DNA from: Icerya purchasi
Taxonomy: Eukaryota; Arthropoda; Insecta; Hemiptera; Monophlebidae
Direction: 5' to 3'
Assembly (NCBI GenBank): GCA_039619475.1
Contig: CM077115.1
Location: 225,057,064-225,121,063 of the forward strand
Length of the DNA stretch: 64,000 nt
Part shown: positions 36,975 to 47,475 of the stretch, piece by piece
How the letters are laid out: every line of letters begins with the position of its first letter
Position numbering within the stretch: position 1 is the first letter of the stretch
Made by a program: the position numbers and the translations under genes
Notes under the pieces: model-generated
The model's input: only the letters and a program-made list of their open reading frames with translations
Told to the model about the DNA's origin: nothing
Databases searched by the model: none

Positions 36975-37334
36975 TCTGACTCCATGAGCGTCTTGTAGGC
37001 TATATCCTCTCCTTTTCCATCCTCTTTATGCGACTACATTACACTTTCCACTCGTTCCTTAATTGCAAATCTCTTCTTAGTTCGTTTTATTCAAATCGAT
37101 CTTCTTTGGATTCCCAGTCATAGCGGCATCACAGGCAACAACCTAGTTGACTCGTTTGCTCGCTCTGCTTCCTCTAATGGCAAATTTGTCAGTGTTGTTC
37201 CGATCTTAGCGGAGTTCATTTCCTCTATTTCTTTATATATCAAAATTTAATTCTGTTTTCGTAATTATTTGATGATGGGTCATTGCCCTTAGTTGACGTT
37301 CCCAAAAAAAAAAAAAAAAAAAAAGAAAAAAAAG
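36975..37334 (+). pseudogene. I-clade LINE family, copy b: RNase H joined to C-terminus
   Basis: One frame, broken by a single TAG, reads SDSMSVL*AISSPFPSS and then RFIQIDLLWIPSHSGITG, NNLVDSFARSASSNGKF. These are the third and fourth catalytic segments of a LINE RNase H. It then passes directly to ILAEFISSISLYIKI and TAA, which corresponds to the last residues of the family protein in copies c and d. The intervening cysteine-containing segment of roughly 90 residues is missing, so the copy has an internal deletion. The 3' UTR ends GGGTCATTGCCC...GACGTTCCC (37277-37303), followed by poly(A) to 37334. It is 5'-truncated within RNase H. Confidence 0.75.
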
Positions 37335-39216
37335 AGCCCTAATAGAGATATGCTGTACCTTTTCGCTACGTTTCAGGCTTTGCCATTTAACATTTTTTAA
37401 TCTACAGCCAATTTCAAATTTTCTTCCGCCTGTTTTCTGCTAGTATCTAATTTGAGAGCTTTTGCAGTATCATTCGAAATGCGAAAATGCGTGACGTAAA
37501 AAAAAGATAGAAAAAAGCGAGATTAGATGTGCCATCAATCGTTCTCCCTAAGCACATAGTGTGGTACGTCGAAGATGATCGCGACAGATCTATCATCAAC
37601 GAGCAAAGCGAATTCAAACCGATTTGTTTTCGCTGCTTTATCGCTTTCATTCCCTTCCGTTCTTATAAGCATACCGCAACAACAGTTCCAGCATACTGCG
37701 ATTTGCTGTTGCGTTCGCTGACTGGAAGAAATTCTCATAAGCCTCTGGGCACACACATGTTTTTGGAAGAAAAAGAGTGCGTATGTAATTTAATTTTGAT
37801 TTGATCTTTGCTTATTCATCGTCTAGATAATCATGAAATATGTTTTATTTATAATATCCGCATACAAATCAGTTTTCTTCGCTGTCTATAACTCTCTTAA
37901 AAATTCGGCACAATTTATTACTTAGTTTTACAGATATAGCCGCGATCTTAAATTATTTTCAAATCGTATAATTTTTCTACTAAAATTATACAGAAATGAA
38001 TAAAGAATTGCTTATTAGTAGTAGTGTTTTTGTTCGAGAACCACTAAAATGATGATAACCATAACCAAGCTATTTTAGATGAACTATATGTAATAGGATG
38101 TGAAGTAGCTACTGAAATTAAATCTAGAAGTAAATTGTGTAAATATTATTTTCTAATTATCAATTATAAATGGACAATTTAATAACACAATTTCTATATT
38201 GGAGAAACATGTATGCCCGCCGGCACATTGAAAACTTTTTACCGTGTTAAATGTTTTAGAAACAAAAACGACTAGTTTTAAAACTTAAATTTCTATTGCC
38301 ATAGTTACCGTAATATTTATTTTTTGGAGCATCATGTTTATTTTATCAACAGATGGTCCTCTATATATTTGACGTAATAAATATTTTATAATATATGAAC
38401 TTTAAATTTAACGACGAAAAAATTATGTATATTACAACTGAATATATAATTAGAATCTGTCAACATTAATACGTGGTTAAAAATATGTGCCTATTTAAAA
38501 AATATTTAATATTTATAAAGAACATTTATTAATAAAGTTACCACTCGTCGGATTAAATCGAGATAAAGACGAAAAATATCATCAATTTATTTAATTTTAT
38601 CCCATATAAACCAACAAACACTATTACATTTTCTCAAAGAATTGTAATAATTCAAAACTGATTTAGCCTTTGAATATTTTCAGGCTGATGATTAAAAATT
38701 CATTATATGCTTTAAATTAAACTAATAATGAACCTTGTCTTTCCTTTTTTTACTTAACTAATTTAAATTCTTTTCCGACACAAAAATATCTTCAAAGTGT
38801 ATATAATCAAAAGTAGAATTATTCAGGCGTAAATACGAATAAAATGTTTCCTCCGTCGGGTGTCTTCTTAATTGTTCATATAAACGATGAAATTCGCCAT
38901 GCATATTTCCACTTCTATTTATTTCGTGCATACATTATCCAGGTACTTTTTCTATTTTTCGTTAAATGGAATAATTTTATAATTCGGGGAATTTTCGGTC
39001 AAAACAACGTGCATTTTGTAATTAACGTCAACTGGCCAAATATACAGGTGCGTTGTCTGAAACGCTTTATCGTCCTTCGCTAATTGAGACGTCACTATTA
39101 TGTGTCGATATTCTCTCATCGACGCTATCTTCGCTTTGCTCATTTGCTACTATCGCAGCTTTCTTCGACGCACGTCACTATGCGCTTAGTCTAACGGAGA
39201 TGTGGTCGCTCTCGTG
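37335..39216. other. Unassigned AT-rich intergenic DNA
   Basis: Very AT-rich, especially 37800-38820. Frames such as 37529-37804 and 38844-39083 have no recognisable domain. No RNA gene seen. Confidence 0.4.
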
Positions 39217-39350
39217 GTATGCAGTAATGCAGTATGCAATAATGGAAGTGTGCAGTAATGAAGTATGCAGTAATGACGTATGCAGTAATGACTTATGCAG
39301 TAATGACGTATGCAGTAACGAAGTATGCAATAATGAAGTATGTAATAATA
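39217..39350. repeat. 15-bp minisatellite
   Basis: About nine units of GTATGCAGTAATGAC with AAG/AAT variants. Being divisible by three it creates a VCSND-type peptide repeat in one frame, but nothing suggests that frame is a gene. Confidence 0.9.
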
Positions 39351-40610
39351 AAAAAATACCGAGTATGTCTGCAATTTTAATTCTGATTTAGTGCCGCAGA
39401 AAGATGACACTGGATAATTTCACGCGTACGCTATAAATTTGAAATAACACAACAATGTAATAGCGCAATGAATGGCTCAAATAGTCGTCACATTTCCGGT
39501 ATCATTTTCACGCTGAAAAATATTACACGTGCGCCGAATTACTTATCCCCCCAACGCTTAGCAGTTATTTCTTATTATTTCTCGGAAGAATATTTTCGCT
39601 CGAGCGCTATTTTAAATGTATAATTTTTTTTTATAAAGGAGAACCTGTATATTTACTAATTCGTATTTTTACACACATATGTACTTCTAAAATTATTCAA
39701 ATAATAAGTCAAGAGTACCCCGTTAATAATTTTATTTCTACAGATATTTTACAAAACCGCTGTACCATTCTGTTTTTTTCTTTTTTTTGAACAAGTGTCG
39801 TAGAATTTGAAATTAAGCGTAGATATTAAAATAATAAAATTTCGGAAAAAATAAAAAATGCGCCTACACTCGAAATTAAAAAAAAAACGATTCGCAATAT
39901 ACAATTTTAAGAAAATAATACTTTAGTTTAAGATATAAATTTATAAACAATTGTTATACATTCGTTTAGTTATTTCAATTCAACCTCTTCGGACTGCGTC
40001 TAACAGTTGTCTTCATCCTAATTCGTTTTTCCTCTCTTTGCATTCATCTGGTAATTCGCGCGAGTCTCCGTTCATTATTACGATTTTCCGACAGTGATCT
40101 CTTCTGATCATTCCCGTTTAGGCCAAATTTCGAAGCAGCAACAGTTTAACGGCACCAGTTTTTACTTAATCCATTTGCTTTGCTGTATTATTCATTTTTT
40201 TCACTTCTTTTCCCTGCCACTTAGAGCTTATCCCTCTTTTGATTTTCATAAATTCCCATTTCTCCTTGGTTATACTGCATCGTAAAAATATGTCCGTAAA
40301 AAAGTAATCGTCTTTTTTAAGTAACGATTTCATATCTTATATTTAACAGAGCTCTGTACTTGATACGTATTTGAATATTCGATTTAACGCTCTCCCAATA
40401 TATTTCTAAGAATTCTACGTCATCTTCTTATTGATTGCTTAGGTGACTATTTTCGATGAGATTTAGCGTTTCCAATGCGTGTAGTCTCTTTCCAGCTTAG
40501 TAACGAAGTTTTAGTTTTACTGCTGTGTTCACAGTTTTTTCTTTTTTAATATTATTTTTTTTCACTCAGAATGAAATGCCGGGCTCAATCTATATATAGG
40601 TGTATATATA
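39351..40610. other. Unassigned intergenic DNA
   Basis: AT-rich with pyrimidine-rich stretches at 40000-40280 whose composition resembles the decayed I-clade copies elsewhere, but no motif is secure. Confidence 0.4.
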
Positions 40611-40995
40611 AATTACAACGTAATTCTTAGGCTACCCCCCATTAGAAATAATGTCCTAAAAAATGTCCCAATTTTAAGTAACGTTTGTTATATTTTGTAG
40701 GATTTTTGTTATTGTTATTTAAAAAATGTCACAATTTTATGTAACGAAATATGTAACGAAATATGTAACGAAATGTGTAACGAAATATGTAACGAAAAAT
40801 GTTTTATTTTTATATAATGAAAGTTAAATGTTGGGATAGGATTTTTGTGGTTATGTTATTTTTTGTGTGTGTTGATGCCAGTAAGAATTACGTTGTAAAT
40901 TTTGATCATTTTATACAAACTATAGAAGAGAAAGAGGCAGAAATGAAAGCAAGAAGGGTCAGGGGGCACAGCCCCTTGCGAGACCAAAATGGCCA
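40611..40995 (+). repeat. Hairpin repeat family X, copy 2
   Basis: Inverted relative to copy 1 at 34050-34296 and about 6.5 kb away. It carries a perfect 17-bp internal inverted repeat: TTACAACGTAATTCTTA at 40613-40629 and its complement at 40882-40898. A GC hairpin (GGGGC...GCCCC, 40961-40978) follows, then GCGAGACCAAAATGG. It is longer than copy 1 mainly because of a 12-bp tandem expansion and about 70 bp more after it. AT microsatellite borders both ends. A 66-codon frame overlaps its right half but is unlikely to be coding. Confidence 0.75.
40739..40798. repeat. 12-bp tandem repeat
   Basis: Five units of ATGTAACGAAAT inside hairpin repeat copy 2. The corresponding site in copy 1 has no such array. 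Confidence 0.9.
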
Positions 40996-42316
40996 TTAAT
41001 ATATACATATTTATGTTTTATTGTTTCCATCTCTGAACCCATATTTTTTTCTACTTTTAACTCCGCTCGAAACCACAACGGTTGTATTTATGCTGGGTTT
41101 CAACTAAATTTGTCATTTTTTCAGTAGAAATCTATCATCGTGGCTAACAATATCTATTAGTTGGTTAATTTTGTTTATTGCCCCAGTGCTCCACGTTGAA
41201 TATAAAAAATTGTAACTAATTCGCAGTATGAAATATTATGAGAAGGCGATAATTAAATTCGTACTTCGTATGATGCATCGCGTAAATAATTTTTCGCCAC
41301 GAATACGGGAATATTTTTATTCGAAACTCTGATTTACATGTTTGTAATTTTTCGATTTACTATTTTTTTAAAGTTCGATTTTGTTGCGGGGCACCCCAGA
41401 AAAAATTATCCCCTGACAGGTTAGCCTACCTGAGGTAGCGTCTTTCTTTCGAGACTATATTCCACAGTGCTTATAGATAATAGGCGGATTCATTCAAGCC
41501 AATGCTTTCTAAAGTTAGGAGAGGCTGGCTATAGGATTCAATTACAATATCTCAGCGTCTTTTATTTATGCGTAACTGATAGCGGCAGATTGTTTTAAAT
41601 TCTTTTATTATAGTAAAATGGGTAAAGTGAAATATCGTTTGCATCTTGTTCGTCTGTTGAAATTTTCAAAATTTTCAATCGCAATTCGGCTGTAACTGAA
41701 CCCATCGCCGTTTGAAGTTTTTTTTTTTTTTTTTTTTTTTTTTCGTTATTAATAGTTTAACTAGAAAAATTTGCCGAAACTGATTTAGCAGAGCTAGTCT
41801 CTTTAAATATGCACCGCATTCATTGGTTAATTATATTTAGTGAAATTTAAATATTCGAGGCCTTTAAAGTTGTTTTTAATAACTTTTTTTTTGTAAAATT
41901 AATATTCAAAAATCCCAATCCGAAATTGAACAGTCCTAAACGAATGTTTTTGGTTAAGTCTTTGACATAGCATATTTCCGACACAAACAGTACCATTGTA
42001 TACATGTATGTATATATTCCTTTTTTTTTAAATTACCTCTTTTAGAAATTTATCTGTCGGCTTAAATATCGAGAGATACACAAATAGGCGTTTAAAATAA
42101 TATTCGCTATTGATAAATTGTGCGATGCACCCCCTTTAATTTTTTATACTAACATACCCGTATATGTATTTTAATTATTTCCTATAGAATTCAACGGAGT
42201 ATAATTTATTTATCGGCTGAAATGTCGAGCTATGTAGCCTGTTCAGAATATCCGATATTGATGAACCCTCTTCAGATGCCATATTTTTAGCTTAAAGTTT
42301 TTACGCTAGCCGGAGA
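40996..42316. other. Unassigned intergenic DNA
   Basis: Includes a long T run at about 41720-41743. No recognisable gene, RNA or transposon ends. Confidence 0.4.
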
Positions 42317-42503
42317 ATGGCTGCTCTTTTTGCACCCCGGTCAAGTAATTCTTTGTCACTAGTTTTCCGTAAAGTGCTCATAATCACGGATTCTAAATCT
42401 GCTTCCTCTTTCGATTATCGCTCCGCCTCATCCATTATCTTTTCCTCCTCTACTCGATCGATCTTCTGTGGATTGTTGGTGTTATTTCTTAATGTTGGAA
42501 TTA

Positions 42504-43015
42504 TTTTATTTCAATATAATTCTTCGTGCTACCCTAACTGTATCTGTTAGTTTTTGTAATTAGATTTAACTTTGCACATTGTGATTGGAGTGTTGAGTAT
42601 GTTATCAAGGGTAGGGGTATAAATGTGATAGCCGTTAAGTGCAAATATTCAATGCGTCAAAGATAGAAGTTATCATTTTAATTTTAATTTTTGTGTTTTG
42701 TATCTTTAAATTGTAATATGTAATCCACACGTGTTTGTGTACGCAATAAGTTTGTAAGCATGTAGGTAACTATTTCAAAAATAGAGTTTCATTTTATTTA
42801 ATTAATTATCTGTATCTACACTGATTTAATAGTAATAATAATAATAGTAAAAAAAAAAGAGAAACAAATTAGTCCTATAGGCTATGTACATTAGTTTATA
42901 TTTCGCTACTCGCGCGACACTAGCGCATAAGCGATTATTCAATTAAATTTAAGAGTATTCTATTTTGTACAATTTTGTAAGTATACTTTGATACTTTAAT
43001 TTGATTTAGGCACTG
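42504..43015 (+). mobile_element. Insertion within I-clade copy c, probable LINE 3' end
   Basis: This AT-rich block separates two adjoining RNase H segments of copy c, so it was inserted later. It contains a short TAATAATAA/poly(A) stretch (42829-42859) and the hairpin at 42903-42934. It may be one or two truncated retroposon tails. Edges are approximate and no target duplication is evident. Confidence 0.4.
42903..42934 (+). other. 3'-terminal LINE-type hairpin (copy 3)
   Basis: An outer stem TCGCT/AGCGA encloses ACTC, an inner GCGC stem, a 7-nt loop, GCGC and ATA. It has the same architecture as the hairpin at 1002-1032 with a completely different outer stem that still pairs. Confidence 0.5.
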
Positions 43016-43922
43016 AGTGTAATGAATTAGTGGATGATTTTCATTAGCCTCTTCTTCCGTTTCCAGTGGCAAATTTTTGGGCACATTTTCGACTTATAAT
43101 ATTGCTCTTTTTTCCTTAATCGACTCATTCCAAATTATGGCTCAACTCTTGTTCTCCATTTTCCAATCCTTCCAGTAGTACCTTTCTTCCCGTTAATGAT
43201 TTTCTTGATACTTACCCTCTCTTAAACGCTTTACAATCTCTGCTGTTTGTCTCGCCTTCGCTTTAACCGTAGTCTCCTTTCTGCATCATTTTTTCGCTTT
43301 TCATCTGCATCTACTTCATTTTATTCTTTTCACGCCCCTTCCACATACATTCATTGTGGCTGTGATACCGAATTTTGTTATTCTCTCATTTCCTTTTGCT
43401 TCTACGTTATTCCTGCCTTCGAATTATTTTTATCCTCTGTCCGTAAACGCGTAAGAATGTAAATTTATTTTTTTTTCCTTCCCATTTCTTCGGCTAATGT
43501 CTTCGCTGACAAACCCATAAAAAAAAGAAAGAAGAAAATATTTATTTACTATTCGCTGTTAAAAAACTAATTCTTCATCAAGTAAAACGGCTTATTCCCT
43601 GTCCCCTTCTCCCGATTGTCCCCTTCATAATTCCATCTCTCCTCTCATATGTGATGCAAACCACATCTTCTTTGAATGCCCTGCCCTTGATTCCGAGCGC
43701 TCTGTTTTGTACTCGAAAATCTTGGCACTGGGTCTTCCTGCTCCGTATAATTCTTCTTTTGTCCTTTCCTTTCCATCTCCAGATATAATCCCTGTACTCC
43801 AATCTTTCCTAACCTCTATTTCTAATCGTCTTTTTATTTAACCCCTTCCTTAATTTCTGTTGTTGTTGGGTCAATGCCGCTGGCGCGCCCAAAAAAATTA
43901 AAAAAAAAAAAAATAAAAAATA

Positions 43923-45145
43923 AAACGGCTTATTTTTTTTATGGTTATATTTGAAAAGAATTTTTCTATTCTTCTCACACTATACAGAGTTATTTTGTGC
44001 GAAAGAAAATATTTAACAAGCTTCGCTTTTAGTCATCGCATCTGATTTTGGTGGAACTTTTTAAAATTATTTTTCCTAGAACAAGAAGCGTGTTTAATTT
44101 ATATTTTCGGTATTTAGAATCAACCTCATTTTTCATTTATTTTAATTTTTATTTACTTTTCTTTTTAAAGGGAAAATAGAAGAAAAAAGCAACATAGGTA
44201 AAGGGCATTTAATGTTTTTTTTCGAAAGAGAAATCTTCAGTGTCACGTATGAGATGGCCTGCGAAGAGTTACTGGGAAAAGTAGTAATTTCAGCCCATTT
44301 TCCTTTGCCTAAGCAAACAGCGTGCAGTTTTATTAACACGCGCATACTGTAAACAAAACTTTGGCACGTAAAGTGGTTAACTACGATAATCGTTTGTAAA
44401 CAATAAACGATTACTTTTTACCGGCAAATCGGTCCGAATTTAAATATTGATGATGACCTAGTCAAAAAAAAGAAAAAAAAAGAAAAAAAAAATCGTTTTT
44501 GCTTATTGACAGATTGAACTTGTAAATGTCGCTGTAAACATCCACTGTTTAAGTTTTATTTATCGTTATAATTCAAATATATAACCATTCACAGCGAGGG
44601 AAAAAATAGCATAAAAGTCTTTTTATTACTATTTAATTTTAGCATTCCGTACCACACGCGTCAGAAATGGCTGAATATTCGCGACACCTTTTTTCCGCCC
44701 TACATGTACCAAAGGCTTCATAGAGTTTTGACTGTTCCAGAGCAACGGACAACCCGGAAACCGTTTATTGTTTCTACCGCTACTGTCACACTTGTCGGTG
44801 GAAGTCACCCGGGGGGGGGGAGGCACTGTAGGCGCAAAAGCAGTAGCCAGGTTTTTGAGATGAGCTCGGATTTCGAAATAAAAATAAATATTTCGCAAAT
44901 GCGCGGTTATTCGTATTATTTCCATAGATGAAACGGGAAAGTAGACATGTTTTTTTTCATTACATGCGATCCGAATCGGATGCGGCATTAGGCGAATAAA
45001 ATAATTAAAAAAGCAATCGAGTATAAAGATCGGTTGTTGAACAACGAGAAACCGCTTTACGCAAACATATACGAAAACTGACACGTGATTTTTTTTTACT
45101 TGATCATGAACTACACTGTGGAAGTGTACCAAAAATATTAGGTAA
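43923..45145. other. Unassigned intergenic DNA
   Basis: Contains A-rich runs (44464-44492) and a G run (44811-44821). The 167-codon minus-strand frame at 44629-45132 has no recognisable domain and is probably chance. Confidence 0.4.
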
Positions 45146-46825
45146 CCGAATAAACATGTTCCTCCGATGAAACATGGTGACGGGTCATGGGCGAAAGATC
45201 ATAAACAGAAGTCGAATTTATTTGCCGAGTACTTGGCAACCGTGTTTAAGCTAAACATACAGACAAACACGGACAGGGAAATACATGAATTTATAACCAG
45301 TCCATGTGGACCATCTTTAGCAATAAAATCAGCCTCTGCTCACGAGGTTGGGTGTCTGCTTAAAACGCTGAAAAAGAAGAAAAGCCCAGCTTTCGACTTA
45401 ATATGCACTGAATTATTAAATAAACTTCCGAGCGGAAAGCTATTGCTCACTTCTATATGTAACGCAGTATTTCGCATACAATACTTTCCGGTACAATGGA
45501 AGTTTGCGCAAATCGTAATGATTCCGAAACCTGGTAAACATCCCTACTCTGTAACGTCTTAATATTCGATTTCCTTGTTGCCTGTTTTATCGAAGGTAAT
45601 GGAAAAATTAATATTGAAATGGTTACAGCCTTATATACAGTCAACTGATGTAATTCCGCAACATCAGTTTGGCTTTTTAAAACATCATTCCACGATTGAT
45701 CAATTGCATATTAGTGTAATTGAAAATAGTTTAGAAATAAAAAAAGTATGTACCGCGGTATTTCTCGACGTTCAACAGGCTTTTGATAAAGTCTGGCACG
45801 ATGGTTTATTATACAAATTAAAATGTTTGTTCCCGAGTAACCTTTACCTGTTGCTAAAATCATACCTCGAAGATCGTCATTTTCAAGTGCGTTACGAACA
45901 TACCTACTCAGAAATACATCCAGTTTTAGCAGGCGTTCCTCAGGGTTCAGTGTTGGGCCCCACGCTGTACTTGTTATACACAGCAGATTTTCCTGCGACA
46001 GAGAATGTGCAGATGGCTACATTTGCGGACGACACGGCACTACTGTCATCACATGAAGATCCGAAGAAAGCTAGCAACAATCTTCAAAATGCTCTTATGA
46101 AGGCTGAAACATGGTTTAAAAAATGGAAAATCGGGATAAACGAAAGCAAATCGGTGAATATCCGTTTTACTAACCGAAAAGTTGAAGTCCCACCCGTTAA
46201 GATCAATAACATAGATCTTCCTGTGCGAGCAACGGTCAGGTATTTAGGTTTGCACTTAGACAGCCGATTGACATGGAAACACCATATACAGGTTAAAAAG
46301 AAAGAATTAGATATCCGGGTTAGAAAAAATGTACTGGCTGATAGGGAGAAACAGTGTACTGACAACGGACAACAAACGTCTAATATACACAACTATTTTG
46401 AAACCCATCTGGACATACGGGGTTCAACTTTGGGGTTGCGCTAAACCGTCAAACCTGAAGGTAATACAGACTTCTCAGAATAAGATCCTTCGGTTGATAA
46501 CCAAGGCACCCTGGTATGTTACTAATCTAACCTTACATCGAGATTTGTGTGTAGATTATGTGGCTGATGTCATCAAAGTTCATGCTAAAAGACACGCAGA
46601 CAGACTCGATTCTCATCCGAACACTCTTGCTAGAGGATTGCTCGATGTTACCGATAGTGTAAGAAGACTGAAACGCCAGAAACCGCAGGACCTTGTTTAA
46701 GGTAGGGGTAATCGGGTAGGTGCCGTTGGGTACTCCTCCCTTCATATTTAAGTTCATTCACACGTATTACTAAATGTCCTTGATGGACAGCTCGTAATAG
46801 TGTATAAATAAAAAAAAAAAAAAAA
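45146..46825 (+). mobile_element. Jockey-clade LINE, 5'-truncated
   Basis: The remains of a Jockey-type ORF2 end in a short 3' UTR, ATAAATAAA and a poly(A) stretch to 46825. The endonuclease domain and ORF1 are missing, consistent with 5' truncation near 45146. I did not find a convincing target duplication. A hAT MITE was inserted 60 bp downstream. Confidence 0.8.
45167..46700 (+). pseudogene. Jockey-type reverse transcriptase, broken
   Basis: The reading begins just before HGDGSWAKDHKQK, the linker preceding the reverse transcriptase in Jockey proteins. FPVQWKFAQIVMIPKPGK and SISLLPVLSKVMEKL follow, then HQFGFLKHHSTIDQL, motif A AVFLDVQQAFDKVW, motif B GVPQGSVLGPTLYLLY and motif C MATFADDTALLS (about 46017-46052). 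Thumb landmarks VRYLGLHLDSRLTW, ILKPIWTYGVQLWG and a conserved C-terminus complete the order. Catalytic aspartates are retained. Two lesions are visible: TAA at 45560-45562 in place of a residue before YSISLLP, and a frameshift near 46320. Few lesions over 1.5 kb suggest a fairly recent copy. The enzyme normally performs target-primed reverse transcription. Confidence 0.85.
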
Positions 46826-46885
46826 CTGTTTTGTGAACAGTGCCAAAAAAAGGTTCATTGCGCTACCTGTACAGAGAGTTACACG

Positions 46886-47134
46886 CGTGGGCGTCGCCAG
46901 CGGGGGGCAGGGAGGGGCAGCTGCCTTCCCTGGAGCCTTGAAACTTTTTAATCAACTGGCATTGATGGGTATTCATAGGCGCGTAATCATGGGCAATTTG
47001 GAAAACTTATGTTTTAATTAAGATTTTATTTTTGTTTAATAAAATATTAAGCCTTTTTTTCTATTTTTCCTATAACTCATAGCTCCTTTCTATCATCTTG
47101 CCCCTCCCTGGCTCATCGGCTGGCGACGCCCTTG
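46886..47134. mobile_element. hAT-type MITE (249 bp) with 8-bp target duplication
   Basis: The left end reads CGTGGGCGTCGCCAGC and the right end GCTGGCGACGCCCTTG, a 16-bp terminal inverted repeat with two differences. Similarity extends inward through GGCAGGGAGGGGCA. The flanks are identical 8-mers, GTTACACG at 46878-46885 and 47135-47142. An 8-bp duplication and ends resembling CAGGGGCG are diagnostic of the hAT superfamily. There is no coding capacity, so mobilisation would need a transposase from elsewhere. Terminal bases CG/TG deviate from the usual CA/TG. Confidence 0.88.
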
Positions 47135-47475
47135 GTTACACGAAAATATTCTAAAATACTAACAGACAAGTACAGTCGGATCTTCAAATCGCTTTCCATC
47201 CTTCACTAGAGTCCGGCCTGTAAATATTTTTCTTACTTACCCACCGAAAACTTCATCGGGACCACTTTTTTGAAACATGGCTAGTCAACTAATGAGCCTA
47301 CTCCTCATTTTGATTAAGCGGTGGAAAAAATCTATACTTCGATGTTACCGAAAAATTATACCGCGTCAATCGGGGTCAGCTGAAAACCTTTGATTTCAAC
47401 ACAAAACTGTATACGAAATAAGAAGAAAGTATATCTATCATCAGTACGACGAACATACAGTTTAAAATTTTCATT

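Larger units (their letters stand above)
42317..43922 (+). pseudogene. I-clade LINE family, copy c: RNase H to poly(A), interrupted
   Basis: RNase H reads KVLIITDSKSA (about 42369-42400). IDLLWI follows in the next frame, then the remains of a SHVGI-like segment up to about 42503. The family reading resumes at about 43022 with NELVDDF and a SGKFLGTF segment. Next come SRLRFNRSLL (43250), CDANHIFFECPALDSER (43655-43705) and LALGLPAPYNSSFVLSFPSP, ending SNRLFI and TAA (43841). The 3' UTR ends GGGTCAATGCC...GCGCGCCC (43868-43890) followed by an A-rich tail. The C-terminal 70 residues are open. The middle is frameshifted and carries a roughly 0.5-kb insertion. Confidence 0.7.

Noticed and set aside
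39053..39391. 112-codon frame with VCSND-like repeats
   Set aside because: The repeats are just the translated 15-bp minisatellite; no other coding evidence.
40799..40999. 66-codon frame with a possible signal-like N-terminus
   Set aside because: Falls inside a dispersed repeat whose other copy does not keep the frame.
41425..41450. let-7-like seed TGAGGTAG
   Set aside because: Only the seed matches; the rest of the let-7 sequence and a pre-miRNA hairpin are absent.
44629..45132. 167-codon minus-strand frame
   Set aside because: No domain, crosses a G/C run, and ends at the Jockey 5' boundary; chance frame.
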